Assembly (NCBI GenBank): GCA_028284365.1
Contig: JANQRW010000059.1
Span: 16,103-80,102, forward strand
DNA: 64,000 nucleotides
Origin: Marinicella sp.
GTDB taxonomy: Bacteria > Pseudomonadota > Gammaproteobacteria > Xanthomonadales > Marinicellaceae
Reading direction: 5' to 3'
In this document: piece by piece, positions 27,201 through 35,470 of the stretch
How the letters are laid out: the number at the start of each line of letters is the position of its first letter
Position numbering within the stretch: position 1 is the first letter of the stretch
Notes under the pieces: generated by a model
Seen by the model: only the letters and a program-made list of their open reading frames with translations
Told to the model about the DNA's origin: nothing
Databases searched by the model: none
Program-made: the position numbers and the translations under genes

Positions 27201-28163
27201 GATCGCTGTTGCTTGGTCAGTGCGATTAAAATTAGTGATTGAAAACTCAAGATCAACCGTTCCTCCAGCACTGGTAAAACCGGGAAGAAAACGCTGAGCC
27301 AACAGCAATTCACCATTAATCTGATTCATCACAACAGCATCGGTTGCGAAACCACTGCCACCATTAGAACTGTTTAAAACTGAAGTTACATTTATTTTTT
27401 GGCCCACAAATGGTTCGACCATGACATCTACAGTTATTGTGCACATTTCACCAGGCATTAAAAAACCACTGAAAAAACTGATGCTGCTGCTGCCAGGTTC
27501 AGCCGTAACGGTGCCCAAACAAGTTGTTGTCAGGTTTGAGGCATCAGCCACCCGCATCCCCTCAGGCAGAGGGTCAGTAAAACTTAAATTAATAGCATTA
27601 ACTCCGACCAAAGAATTATCAACAGTAAAAGTTAAAGTGCTGAAGGCCTCACTAAAACCAAACTTATTGGGAGAAAAAGTTTTGGTTAAAATCGGACGAC
27701 TGGCTAAAACATCCAATGTACTTGTGGCATTGCCACTGTTACCTGCACTTGATGTTAGATCACTCGAAACATTTGTATATGAAGTGTCAAGATTTCCAGT
27801 CACAGTCACAGTCACATTAACAGTTACAGTACAAAAAGAAAAAGGAGCCAATGTGCCTTCACTGAAAGATATGGCAGAACCACCATCTGGCGCTGACAGT
27901 ATCGCTCTGTCACAAGTGGTATTGGCATTGGCGGGTTCAGCCAGACTGATCCCCGATGGCAAAGTGTTACTAAAGCTCAGATCAGTGACCAAAACACCGG
28001 ATTGATTGTTGATAACAAAACTGACTTCTGTTGAAGTGCCTGGTCCTATGGTTGATGGGCTAAAACCCATACCAAAACTTGGTTGAGCTCCTGCATAATC
28101 GGTTGACAGCAAAAACACCAAAGCCAAAAACAACTTAACTTTTAAGTTTTCAATATGAATCAT
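24297..28163 (-). CDS. Giant DUF11-like repeat surface protein with LamG-like domain and NGFD tail
   Basis: The protein has 1288 residues. GGGGG lies 6 bases before the ATG at 28163, which was chosen over an ATG 9 codons upstream. A signal peptide (to about residue 27) precedes eight repeats of about 110-125 residues. Each has a Cys pair in the pattern NDVCGxGSxxxGxxxxxFxGGxLxxGxSCxFxVxxQ and resembles DUF11/CARDB-type conserved-repeat domains. The last 220 residues form a concanavalin/LamG-like domain (YWFENTLSS onward), and the protein ends IIYFNGFD. It is probably an exported adhesin or surface-layer protein; no substrate can be assigned. Confidence 0.8.
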   Translation of the reverse strand: MIHIENLKVKLFLALVFLLSTDYAGAQPSFGMGFSPSTIGPGTSTEVSFVINNQSGVLVTDLSFSNTLPSGISLAEPANANTTCDRAILSAPDGGSAISFSEGTLAPFSFCTVTVNVTVTVTGNLDTSYTNVSSDLTSSAGNSGNATSTLDVLASRPILTKTFSPNKFGFSEAFSTLTFTVDNSLVGVNAINLSFTDPLPEGMRVADASNLTTTCLGTVTAEPGSSSISFFSGFLMPGEMCTITVDVMVEPFVGQKINVTSVLNSSNGGSGFATDAVVMNQINGELLLAQRFLPGFTSAGGTVDLEFSITNFNRTDQATAISFTNDLDATLSGMVATNLPLNDVCGMGSVVNGSSAITFSGGVLPPEGSCDFVVSLQIPANATAGTYQNITSAVSSAESFGDPSTRPLTVSSAPSLSKTFLTGTIGAGDTTTMEFTISNTSTTSAATDIAFQDNISGFLSGAVLSALPASGFCGGGSIAFVANNSGQNIFTVSGANLAAGEDCTFSADLTVPVNTPTGDYLNETNAITATVDGLAQQGVIASDVLSVVTGPDFSVEFIDDPVMPGDVINARVSISLAENSPGEASAMNFTWDLGATLNGLTALNLPLNDVCGLGSSVSGAGLITFTGGNIQPATSCEFDISMQVPASAAPGSYMSITSVLSATTAGLSTSSSAGQDELVIGGLTFSHQFLDDPVISGAAVTLEFTIENNSIFDSTGMVFTHNMNQILPGLVSTDGTLSGICGSGSSLSGTSVLIFVGGNLLAGESCTFQVALQTPVSSADGQYNSLTSNLSATINASSAVIAASSSTLVVDSELIGFAMAFLDSPHSPGDVVSLQYSLQNLSGTEALSNLSFTHDLSVTIGGLVASVTPVNDVCGAGSVISGTEVLAFTSGQLAAGESCEFIVTMQLPMDANGGTYPSTTAAVNGSINGLSVFGSPATADLQIFPLSLSFTFDNPTDAGRTTVVSYSIENLSDQTIEGFRFGHALQLVTADYEVIGGIPQNPCGEGSNFIAGETLSLENASLSGNSSCQFSLTVRLSEQQSFGVFSSEIGGLLANGEMLSASSSADLVVSGELAVRAARVADYWFENTLSSVIPGAPDLVYNGSLDYLSDEVLGMSKTVLPFDAGEGFSLGVDGLVLDDEYTIAMLLQIDDANGYVKLIDFNDLAGDAGLYNFNSALNFEAVSGAVGPVNSVIGDEYFQVILSRSGAGQLSGYVNGVLQFTATDTNNKAVIDNAATIMRFMIDDIVSTGLENSAGDFARLTLFDVPFKQPEVSQFPALEDIIYFNGFD

Positions 28164-28694
28164 TCTTATCCCCCAATTTTGTCTTGTCATCTATCTTAAC
28201 ACCTACAAAATTATTCCTCCAGAGTGGTTAGTGACTATTCGAATAAACTAAATCCTTAACCTCAATGAGTTGTTCGGCCCATCGACCCCTACCATGCTGG
28301 GCAGTACGCTCAAACAAGCACACCATCCGCTTTAAGCCTTCTTGCCTAGTAGCAAAACCACTTAAACGTTATTAAGACGCTGCTTAATTAAGCATACCGA
28401 TCAAACCAGCCAGCAGAACTTGTTATCCACAATTGCTGTGGATAACTTTGTGTACAAGTAAGGAAATTGGAGCATAAAAGGCGGTGTCATCAAATCAAGA
28501 CACGCTTTGGTTAATTTTTAACCAAAGCAAATAAACCAATTAACATCAATGATTTACAAAACTTATTAGATGTTGTTTTTTAATTAGATACAGTAAATTC
28601 TTGTTTTATGACTTCAATGTGACAAGGTGTGTATAAAATTAAAAAATCAAGTGTTTTTTTAATTTTTTCAATACAGCAAGTTTTGACAAGTTGC
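28164..28694. other. Long intergenic region with DnaA boxes
   Basis: This 531-bp gap lies between the giant surface-protein gene and the folE2 3' end, both leftward. It must contain the surface-protein promoter. No RNA gene or credible small ORF is seen. It holds the inverted DnaA-box pair and, to its right, an AT-rich tract (about 28540-28675) with runs of T and A. Confidence 0.6.
28423..28445. promoter_or_regulatory. Pair of perfect inverted DnaA boxes
   Basis: TTATCCACA (28423-28431) and TGTGGATAA (28437-28445) are both exact matches to the R1-type DnaA box, in opposite orientation and 5 bp apart. An AT-rich tract follows within 100-250 bp. This could be part of an origin, a DnaA-titration site or a DnaA-responsive operator. 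The neighbouring genes are not the usual oriC neighbours (dnaA, dnaN, mnmG, rpmH). Confidence 0.6.
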
Positions 28695-29615
28695 TCATTC
28701 GCTATAAGCTTCAGCAGTGGCATCATGCGGGTGCAATGATTCATGATGGGTGACACGCAAATGAAACTGTTGTACCAGCTTCTCCCTGCTTAAAGCTTGC
28801 TTAATTCGACGCGCCGCATCTTCACAAAACATCAAGTTTTGACCATTTCTTAAGGCAAATGCCTGCTCATCAGCACGTTTCACTGCAGCTTGAACAGCCG
28901 TTTGTAATGCCTGCTCAACCAAGTCGATCATTTTTTGCAACGGCACTTGTTGTTGCTGTTGGTCTAACTTGACTTTAATCACTGCTGAACTGCGCTGACT
29001 GTGCGGAGTGGCATTGATACCTTGTTCTGAGCCCAACCAGTCAACCACAGCTTGATAATCAAAATTCTCAGCATCAAAGTTCTGTTTGAAATTTTCCTGA
29101 ATCAACTGGCGAGCCAAAGCAGCCGAACAAGGACAAGTACTGGAATAGGTTACTTGGAAACTTAAATATTGGCTGATGCCAGTCTTATGACATTGAACCA
29201 CGGTCAATTTAATCGGGTATGAACGCCAACCTGCATATTCACTCACCAATGCAGGGCGGCGCAGTAAAGCTTCCGACTCGACCTCAATCAAAGCGTTGCT
29301 GCTTAAACCCTGGTGTGATTGTAAAAATTGTTGGGTTAATTCTGTCAGCACTGAATAGTCAATATTTTGTTGACTGAACACATCATCACAAGCCAGGTAC
29401 AAACGTGACATATGAATGCCTTTAGAGACTTCATCGTCCAAAGAAACTTCTGCTCTTACTCGCGCCACTGCACTTGGAACAAGCGCATCAGCAGATAAAT
29501 TGAGCGGCATTTCAATGTCACTCATACCGACCCACTGGAGCTGGCCACCAATTAAGGCTTTTTCTTCTGCGGCAATATCCGGTAACGTGGGTGATTGGTT
29601 GGTTGAATCTAACAC
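28695..29615 (-). CDS. folE2: GTP cyclohydrolase I type FolE2
   Basis: The protein has 306 residues and belongs to the type IB GTP cyclohydrolases, which make dihydroneopterin triphosphate for folate or queuosine and can use metals other than zinc. It is recognised by KGIHMSRLY, the STCPCS motif with the metal-binding Cys, TPHSQRS, and the C-terminal HHESLHPHDA. The usual family length is about 260-300, so it is complete with a slightly long N-terminus. The ATG at 29615 gives MLDSTNQSPTLPD, the usual leader. It lies 84 bp downstream of the MidA-like gene. folK is also in the window, but distant. Confidence 0.93.
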   Translation of the reverse strand: MLDSTNQSPTLPDIAAEEKALIGGQLQWVGMSDIEMPLNLSADALVPSAVARVRAEVSLDDEVSKGIHMSRLYLACDDVFSQQNIDYSVLTELTQQFLQSHQGLSSNALIEVESEALLRRPALVSEYAGWRSYPIKLTVVQCHKTGISQYLSFQVTYSSTCPCSAALARQLIQENFKQNFDAENFDYQAVVDWLGSEQGINATPHSQRSSAVIKVKLDQQQQQVPLQKMIDLVEQALQTAVQAAVKRADEQAFALRNGQNLMFCEDAARRIKQALSREKLVQQFHLRVTHHESLHPHDATAEAYSE

Positions 29616-29699
29616 TGAACTGACAATTGATAGGTAAATCTGATAATGCGTCCTATCTTAACAAATTCAAGTGTGGTTTGGTATCCAAGCTTACTGAAC

Positions 29700-30830
29700 T
29701 TATAAGGTTTGCCAGTGATTCACTTTAAACCCCGATAATTCAATGGACAAATTCTTTTGTGCAGCAATGACTTTAAATTTTTCACCCATTTCCTCAGGCA
29801 TCACCAGTTTCTTCATTTCAGTTACTTTTTTAAAATAACTTTGATAGTCGCCACTTGGATCAATACTTTGATCAATACCACTGTTAATCAAAAAATCGGC
29901 TTGGGTGGTAAAACCACAAACTTCCAAGCCAACCACCTCCATTGATTCTGCCACCGTTGTAAACTCAACAAATGCTGTTATGTCCTGTAAACCAACATCT
30001 TGATATGGGTTGAAATTGGCTTGATGCCTGCGGTGGCACACCAAGGTTCCCTTGTTGCGTTGTGGGTGATAATAAACAGGTCGGCCATAACCATAATCAA
30101 CCATTAAGACGATGCCTTTGCTTAAGCACTCAGTAATCGACTCCATCCAAGCAGCTAAATTGGGAATAAATTCAGAGCGATACCCATTGGGCAAACTCAA
30201 TTTTTTTTGTTCAAGTTGCGACAACAACTCTGGCGAAAAATCCTGCCATTCTTCTGTCAATTCGCCCCCAACATCCGTTAGCATCAAGCGCTGGTATTTA
30301 TTTTCGATACATTGAAAGACTTCAACTGGCAATGCATCTAAAACTTCATTGGCATATACAACGCCTTCAAAAGAGTCATGGGGCGGTGCATCCAGCCATC
30401 GCACACGCTTAGCCAAGTCTTCGGGCAAAGCATTTATGGCATTTTGTTGGGTCAACTTTAAATCAGCACTGACTTCTAAAATCCAATACTCATCTGGCAA
30501 ACATTCCATTGCAGCAAGTGCGACCAACACATCTGCACAAAACCGACCACTGCCAGCACCTAACTCAAAAACCACTGGTTTTGTTAAATTAGGCAGTATT
30601 TCAGCAAAACAACGGGCATGACATTGTGCAAACAAGGTACCCAGTTCAGAGGATGTCACAAAATCACCTTCCACACCAAACTTGAATAAACCCGCACTGT
30701 AATACCCCAAGCCCGGTTCATATAAAACCATTCGCATAAATTCAGCAAAACTTATCGCACCTTTTTGTTTGATTTGTGCAGTGATTTTGTGTTGCAATGA
30801 GCTTTTGATTTTTTCCAGAGAATTGGACAT
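29700..30830 (-). CDS. MidA/NDUFAF7-like SAM-dependent methyltransferase (COG1565)
   Basis: The protein has 376 residues. It is recognised by the N-terminal ISFAEFMRMVLYEPGLGYYS and FVTSSELGTLFAQ, the SAM-binding loop FELGAGSGRFCADVL, and YANEVLDALPVEVF and VDYGYGRPVYYH further on. These are the conserved blocks of the family whose mitochondrial member methylates an arginine of complex I subunit NDUFS2. The bacterial target is not established. The ATG at 30830 leaves a 5-bp divergent gap to the phosphopantetheinyl transferase, so promoters must overlap the coding ends. Confidence 0.88.
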   Translation of the reverse strand: MSNSLEKIKSSLQHKITAQIKQKGAISFAEFMRMVLYEPGLGYYSAGLFKFGVEGDFVTSSELGTLFAQCHARCFAEILPNLTKPVVFELGAGSGRFCADVLVALAAMECLPDEYWILEVSADLKLTQQNAINALPEDLAKRVRWLDAPPHDSFEGVVYANEVLDALPVEVFQCIENKYQRLMLTDVGGELTEEWQDFSPELLSQLEQKKLSLPNGYRSEFIPNLAAWMESITECLSKGIVLMVDYGYGRPVYYHPQRNKGTLVCHRRHQANFNPYQDVGLQDITAFVEFTTVAESMEVVGLEVCGFTTQADFLINSGIDQSIDPSGDYQSYFKKVTEMKKLVMPEEMGEKFKVIAAQKNLSIELSGFKVNHWQTL

Positions 30831-30835
30831 ATTAA

Positions 30836-31417
30836 ATGACTTCAGAACTCAGTGTTTGGCTGTATAACAACCCTTATGATAAAAAACAAGAGGCCAAGCC
30901 TCAATCGGATGCTATTTTACAGCAGTTGTTACAAAACACGATGAATACTTCAATGACTGTTGATATTTTGGTCAATGATTATGGCAAACCTTACGTCAAA
31001 GGCCCTGTGTTCTTCTCACACTCCAACAGCGCCAATCTGTATGCTTATGTCGTTGTTGAGGGGTTTGAGGTTGCCATTGATGTCGAAAAGATCAAACCCC
31101 AAAGAAATGTGATAAAACTGGCCAAAAGACATTTTCATGAAGATGAAATCAAATACCTCAGTTCATTTTCCCACACTGAAGTTCAACGACAGTTTTACAA
31201 GTTGTGGACGCGCAAAGAAGCTTGGTGTAAATTAGATGGTGGCACCTTGTGGTCTTATTTAAGTCGATCAGTTTTACCTGATGCAACCATGACCACAACC
31301 AACGGACAAAACGTTCACATACAAACTTTACCTCATATCAAAGGCTTTGCATGCAGTGTCGCTGGCACCGAAGGCATTGAAAAAGTTTGGTTAAACAACA
31401 TTGGATCAGTGGCTTAA
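30836..31417 (+). CDS. 4'-phosphopantetheinyl transferase superfamily protein
   Basis: The protein has 193 residues and would transfer the phosphopantetheine arm of CoA to an acyl or peptidyl carrier protein. It is recognised by VAIDVEKIKPQRN (metal-binding Asp and Glu) and FYKLWTRKEAWCKLDGG (the WxxKEAxxK motif), as in Sfp/AcpT-type enzymes. It is short for the Sfp group (about 220-240) but retains both motifs. No polyketide or peptide synthetase gene is in the window, so its carrier protein is elsewhere. The lipoprotein gene downstream overlaps none of its core; the next ATG lies 7 bp after its stop. Confidence 0.88.
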   Translation: MTSELSVWLYNNPYDKKQEAKPQSDAILQQLLQNTMNTSMTVDILVNDYGKPYVKGPVFFSHSNSANLYAYVVVEGFEVAIDVEKIKPQRNVIKLAKRHFHEDEIKYLSSFSHTEVQRQFYKLWTRKEAWCKLDGGTLWSYLSRSVLPDATMTTTNGQNVHIQTLPHIKGFACSVAGTEGIEKVWLNNIGSVA

Positions 31418-31424
31418 GCTTGTG

Positions 31425-33158
31425 ATGAGAAATCTGTGTACAATTTATTTACTTGTTATTGTGTTTGGCGGTTGCCAAATCAGACCTGAAACCATTAAAC
31501 GGGTTGAACAAGTCATTGAGGTAAAAAAAGACAACACCACCACTTGTGCAATAACCAAACCCAATCGCTGTGCGATTGATTCACCCTTTGCTGCTGAGTA
31601 CCAAAAAGCAGCAAAACTAGGTAAAAACAGCATGGTTTTATTGGATCATGGTGAAGAATCTTTGTTAGCCAGATTGCACTTAATTCGAGCAGCACAGGAG
31701 TCTATAGAAATACAGAGTTTTATATGGGTTAACGATGAAGCCGGTCACCTGGTTATCAGAGAGCTGCTGGCTGCTGCCAAGCGCGGCGTGAAAATCAAAG
31801 TCATCATCGATCAATTATTTTCTATGGGAAATTCCTGGTTAGTGACTGACATCGCTACTTTACATCAAAACCTGGAATTCAAACTTTACAACCCCGTTTT
31901 TCATGATGCCCACACCTCTGCTTTTGAGTTTTTCAGTGCCATGGCATGCTGTATGGCCCGTTTGAACAAACGCATGCATAACAAAGCATTCATAGTAGAT
32001 AACAAGTACGGTATCGTGGGTGGACGTAACTACCAAAGTCGCTACTACGACTGGGATGAATCTTTCAATTACAAAGACCGAGATGTACTGGCCATAGGCC
32101 CTGTGGTCAATGACATCACCACATCATTTGAGCAATTTTGGCAAAGCCCTCATGTGGTACCTGTAGAACACCTTCGTGATGTGAGTGCGCGCATCCTAAA
32201 CAATGAAAGATCCAACGTTGACTGGCACCACCCCTTGCCTGAAAAAGCCAACCGCATATTACGTCAAGCCGATGATGAGGCCAAAGTGAGAAACACCTTT
32301 TTCCCGCACATCATCCAGGTTGAGAAGGTGGAGTACTTCAGTGACACCCATGACAAACCATTTAACAAAGCAGCACGCAAAGCCAATGATCAACTCACAC
32401 AACGGATTCATGCCTTTTTCTCTGAAGCCAAACACAAGATATTAATTCAAACTCCTTACTTGATCTTCAGCCGTCATGCACGTAAAACCTTGAAAAAATT
32501 ACGCAAAAAAAACCCAGACCTGGCGCTTTTGGTTTCAACCAATTCGCTGGCTTCTACTGATGCCTATTATGTGTATGCAATTTCATATAAATACAAAAGG
32601 TTTTACTTAAAAAAACTGGGCATGCAAATATATGAATACAAAGATCGTCCTGGAATGGTAGCAGCCCATTTTGCACCTCATTCGGTTAATGCGAAAACCC
32701 GTTTTGGGATGCACAGCAAATCTTTTGTGATTGATGATTACATTTCCATGATTGGCTCACATAATTTTGATCCACGCTCGGACGTGCTCAATACAGAGTC
32801 AGGTTTTGTTATTCACAGCAAGGAATTTGCCAAAGCCTTATCAACAAACATTAAGGCAGATATGCTAGACACCAACAGCTGGGTTGTGGCGGCCAAAGAA
32901 CAAATACCTTTTTTTAGTAACATCAGTGGCTTCATCGCCACCATTTCAAGAAAGTTACCTATCTTTGATATCTGGCCTTTCCGTTACTCAACCAGTTATC
33001 GACTCAAAGAAGGGCATGCCGAGGTGCCATCCAATCACCCTGATTTTCATAATAATTATGAAGCAATTGGCAATTTTCCAAATGTTGATTTGTCTTCTAA
33101 GCAAATACAAACGATAATAATATCTGCTTTTGCTGGTTTTGCTGAACCGGTAATGTAA
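31425..33158 (+). CDS. Phospholipase D-family lipoprotein (cardiolipin synthase ClsC/YmdC-like)
   Basis: The protein has 577 residues from the ATG at 31425, chosen because it starts a lipoprotein signal (MRNLCTIYLLVIVFGGC, lipobox Cys17). It has two HKD motifs: MHNKAFIVDNKYGIVGGRN and MHSKSFVIDDYISMIGSHNFDPRS. The layout matches the ClsC/YmdC group, which makes cardiolipin or related phosphatidyl transfers. A lipoprotein anchor puts the active site on the periplasmic side. The unknown gene at 33.2 kb starts 14 bp later and may be co-transcribed. Confidence 0.88.
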   Translation: MRNLCTIYLLVIVFGGCQIRPETIKRVEQVIEVKKDNTTTCAITKPNRCAIDSPFAAEYQKAAKLGKNSMVLLDHGEESLLARLHLIRAAQESIEIQSFIWVNDEAGHLVIRELLAAAKRGVKIKVIIDQLFSMGNSWLVTDIATLHQNLEFKLYNPVFHDAHTSAFEFFSAMACCMARLNKRMHNKAFIVDNKYGIVGGRNYQSRYYDWDESFNYKDRDVLAIGPVVNDITTSFEQFWQSPHVVPVEHLRDVSARILNNERSNVDWHHPLPEKANRILRQADDEAKVRNTFFPHIIQVEKVEYFSDTHDKPFNKAARKANDQLTQRIHAFFSEAKHKILIQTPYLIFSRHARKTLKKLRKKNPDLALLVSTNSLASTDAYYVYAISYKYKRFYLKKLGMQIYEYKDRPGMVAAHFAPHSVNAKTRFGMHSKSFVIDDYISMIGSHNFDPRSDVLNTESGFVIHSKEFAKALSTNIKADMLDTNSWVVAAKEQIPFFSNISGFIATISRKLPIFDIWPFRYSTSYRLKEGHAEVPSNHPDFHNNYEAIGNFPNVDLSSKQIQTIIISAFAGFAEPVM

Positions 33159-33172
33159 CGAGAAAATAAATT

Positions 33173-34498
33173 ATGAACAATACCAATAAGATCATTACTT
33201 TAGTTGTTATCGCAGCCCTGATTGGCTTGCCCTATTGGCGCATCAAACACAACAGTCAGTTTTTTGCCGAAGGGTTATTGGCTCATCTTGGGCAACTGGG
33301 CGAGTGGTCACACCAAAGCGTCGACACTGCCATCAATGGTGAATTAACCATCAACAACCTCACCTTCCGACCAACAGGCTACCAACAAACCATCAGCATC
33401 AGTGCAATTGAAGTTCATACTGACATGAAAAAACTGTTGTTCAGTGGTTCTTCGGAACTTATCAGTCACATTCCACAAAACTTAACCATGACCTTTCAAA
33501 ATGCACAAGTTACTGGAGGCAATGGCGACTTACAATCAGCCATCAACAGAGCCAACTATTGGCCTATGGCTGCTAATTATTTAGGTGCATTCGGCTGTGG
33601 AGAAGGTGCTGGCCCAAGTTTCAGCGACAACCAGTGGCAACAAATTTTCCCCAGTGCTCCAAGCTTCAACTTAGAGTTAAGTTATTCGTTGGTAGATGAC
33701 TACCACATCGATTTCAATATCAACATTGACAGCATGGACAATTGGTTTATCGCTTGGTCTGGAACCTTAACACGCAGCAGTGACATAGATAGAATTTCAT
33801 TCAATGACACAGTTATTGATACGCTTTATTACTACCAAGCAGACCAGGGTTTCAACAAAAAAAGAAATGATGTTTGTGCTGTTGCCAATAAAGATTCGTT
33901 CGCAGCCTACCGTTTAAACAGTGCTGAAGAAATTCAAAAACACTTGCGGGTTTTTGCCAATGCAGAGATGCCTGCCTTCCTGAGCAACCAATACCAAAGG
34001 GCATTGGGTGAAGACATAGAGCTTAATGCCATATTTGCTTTGCGCGAACCCAGATACATCTTTGAAGTGGCTGAAATGAGCCAAAAAGATTACTATGCTC
34101 AAATTGACATAGAAGCCGCCTTGGGCGAAAGCGAATACCAAAAGATTGAACTGGTAGAAATTGACTATCTTGAACTGGATATGGAAACCTTGCGTGCAGA
34201 AATGGAGGCTAAGCAAAAAGAAGCAGAACGCCTGGAAGCAGAAGCCAACAAACCCAAAGAGTTACTTAAAACCATAACACGATCAATTGGCAAAAACGTC
34301 AATGAAGTCACCATCAAGAATTGGTCACAAGCTGTGGGTAAAAACATCAAAGTAAGAACAAAACGTGGCAGGCCCATTTTTGGTCGTTTGCTATCAATCA
34401 ACGACAAACAGCTGACCATTGCCTCAAAATACATGCGTGGCGATGCCACCATCACGGTGATGCGTAATGATGTGGTTTCCATGAGCATCAGTCGATAA
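33173..34498 (+). CDS. Hypothetical exported or anchored protein with coiled coil and Sm-like C-terminal segment
   Basis: The protein has 441 residues. One N-terminal TM/signal (residues 6-22) is followed by a beta-rich region of unknown family (about 40-300), then a charged coiled coil (LRAEMEAKQKEAERLEAEA, about 340-362). A C-terminal segment of about 55 residues reads GKNIKVRTKRGRPIFGRLLS and IASKYMRGDATITVMRNDV. That pattern resembles the short beta-barrel of Sm/LSm-like or bacterial SH3-like domains. I do not recognise the protein as a whole. It follows the PLD lipoprotein by 14 bp and precedes fecCD by 6 bp. Confidence 0.7.
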   Translation: MNNTNKIITLVVIAALIGLPYWRIKHNSQFFAEGLLAHLGQLGEWSHQSVDTAINGELTINNLTFRPTGYQQTISISAIEVHTDMKKLLFSGSSELISHIPQNLTMTFQNAQVTGGNGDLQSAINRANYWPMAANYLGAFGCGEGAGPSFSDNQWQQIFPSAPSFNLELSYSLVDDYHIDFNINIDSMDNWFIAWSGTLTRSSDIDRISFNDTVIDTLYYYQADQGFNKKRNDVCAVANKDSFAAYRLNSAEEIQKHLRVFANAEMPAFLSNQYQRALGEDIELNAIFALREPRYIFEVAEMSQKDYYAQIDIEAALGESEYQKIELVEIDYLELDMETLRAEMEAKQKEAERLEAEANKPKELLKTITRSIGKNVNEVTIKNWSQAVGKNIKVRTKRGRPIFGRLLSINDKQLTIASKYMRGDATITVMRNDVVSMSISR

Positions 34499-34504
34499 GT
34501 CACT

Positions 34505-35470
34505 TTGAACCCGCCCGCTGCGAACATATGGAGCCGTTGGTGGCTGTGGCTCCTGTTGTTGTTTTGTTTATGTGCTTTGGCAATGTTGGTTGGCTCAGTG
34601 TTGACACCACCGGCTTCGCTGTTTGACCCAAGCTCTCCTCACTTTGAAATCATCTGGGAGCTGCGGTTACCGAGGGTCATCAATGCCATTTTAGTTGGCG
34701 GTAGCTTGGCCCTGTCCGGGCTATTGATACAAAACCTGGTTAAAAACCCTTTGGCCGACCCTTACCTTTTAGGAGTCTCAGGTGGAGCAGCCACCGTTCA
34801 GCTATTGGTTATAATAACAGGTCTCTCATTGGCTCAAAACACCTTATTTTTATTTGGCTTCATGGGCAGCTTAGGTGCAACCATGCTGTTACTAAGACTG
34901 AGTTATCAAGGACGAATTAAGCCTGAAAAGATCACATTAAATGGTGTGGTATTGGCATTTGGTTTCGCCGCCATCATCAGTTTTGTCTTGGCCACGGCAT
35001 CCGGACAACAGATTAAGTCCATGATGTTTTGGTTGATGGGTGATATGAGTTTTGCACAGCCTAACTTTTTAATGCCAATAATAATTACACTTTGCCTGAT
35101 GCTGCTTTTAAAACAACACCGAGCTTTGGATTTATTGGCCAGAGGTGATTTATTTGCGCTTAAATCAGGGGTCAATACCCACCGAATTAACCTGATGATT
35201 TTCATCATCACAGCTTTATTGACATCCATGGCGGTGGCACAAGCTGGCACCATTGGTTTTGTGGGGTTGATAATTCCGCATTTGGTGCGCATGATGGCCG
35301 GTTATCAGCACCAACAATTAATTCCCATGTGCTTTTTGGTTGGCGCATGCTTTCTGCTGGCTGCTGATACCTTGGCCCGAACCATAATGAGCCCACTGCA
35401 GTTACCTGTTGGTATTTTTACTGCTTTAATTGGTGTGCCAGTCTTTCTTTGGTTAAACAGGAAAGTTTAA
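34505..35470 (+). CDS. FecCD/BtuC-family ABC transporter permease
   Basis: The protein has 321 residues and 9-10 predicted TM helices. The family blocks WELRLPRVINAILVGGSLALSG, NPLADPYLLGVSGGA and GTIGFVGLIIPHLVRMM are clear. These permeases import ferric siderophores, heme or cobalamin together with an ATPase. The start is TTG at 34505, with the preceding gene ending 6 bp earlier. The stop overlaps the ATPase start (TAATG). No substrate-binding protein or TonB receptor gene adjoins, so substrate is unassigned. Confidence 0.9.
   Translation: MNPPAANIWSRWWLWLLLLFCLCALAMLVGSVLTPPASLFDPSSPHFEIIWELRLPRVINAILVGGSLALSGLLIQNLVKNPLADPYLLGVSGGAATVQLLVIITGLSLAQNTLFLFGFMGSLGATMLLLRLSYQGRIKPEKITLNGVVLAFGFAAIISFVLATASGQQIKSMMFWLMGDMSFAQPNFLMPIIITLCLMLLLKQHRALDLLARGDLFALKSGVNTHRINLMIFIITALLTSMAVAQAGTIGFVGLIIPHLVRMMAGYQHQQLIPMCFLVGACFLLAADTLARTIMSPLQLPVGIFTALIGVPVFLWLNRKV

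Noticed and set aside
28164..28694. tRNA or small RNA in the long gap
   Set aside because: No cloverleaf-like T-arm motif or terminator-flanked structure was recognised; only DnaA boxes stood out.
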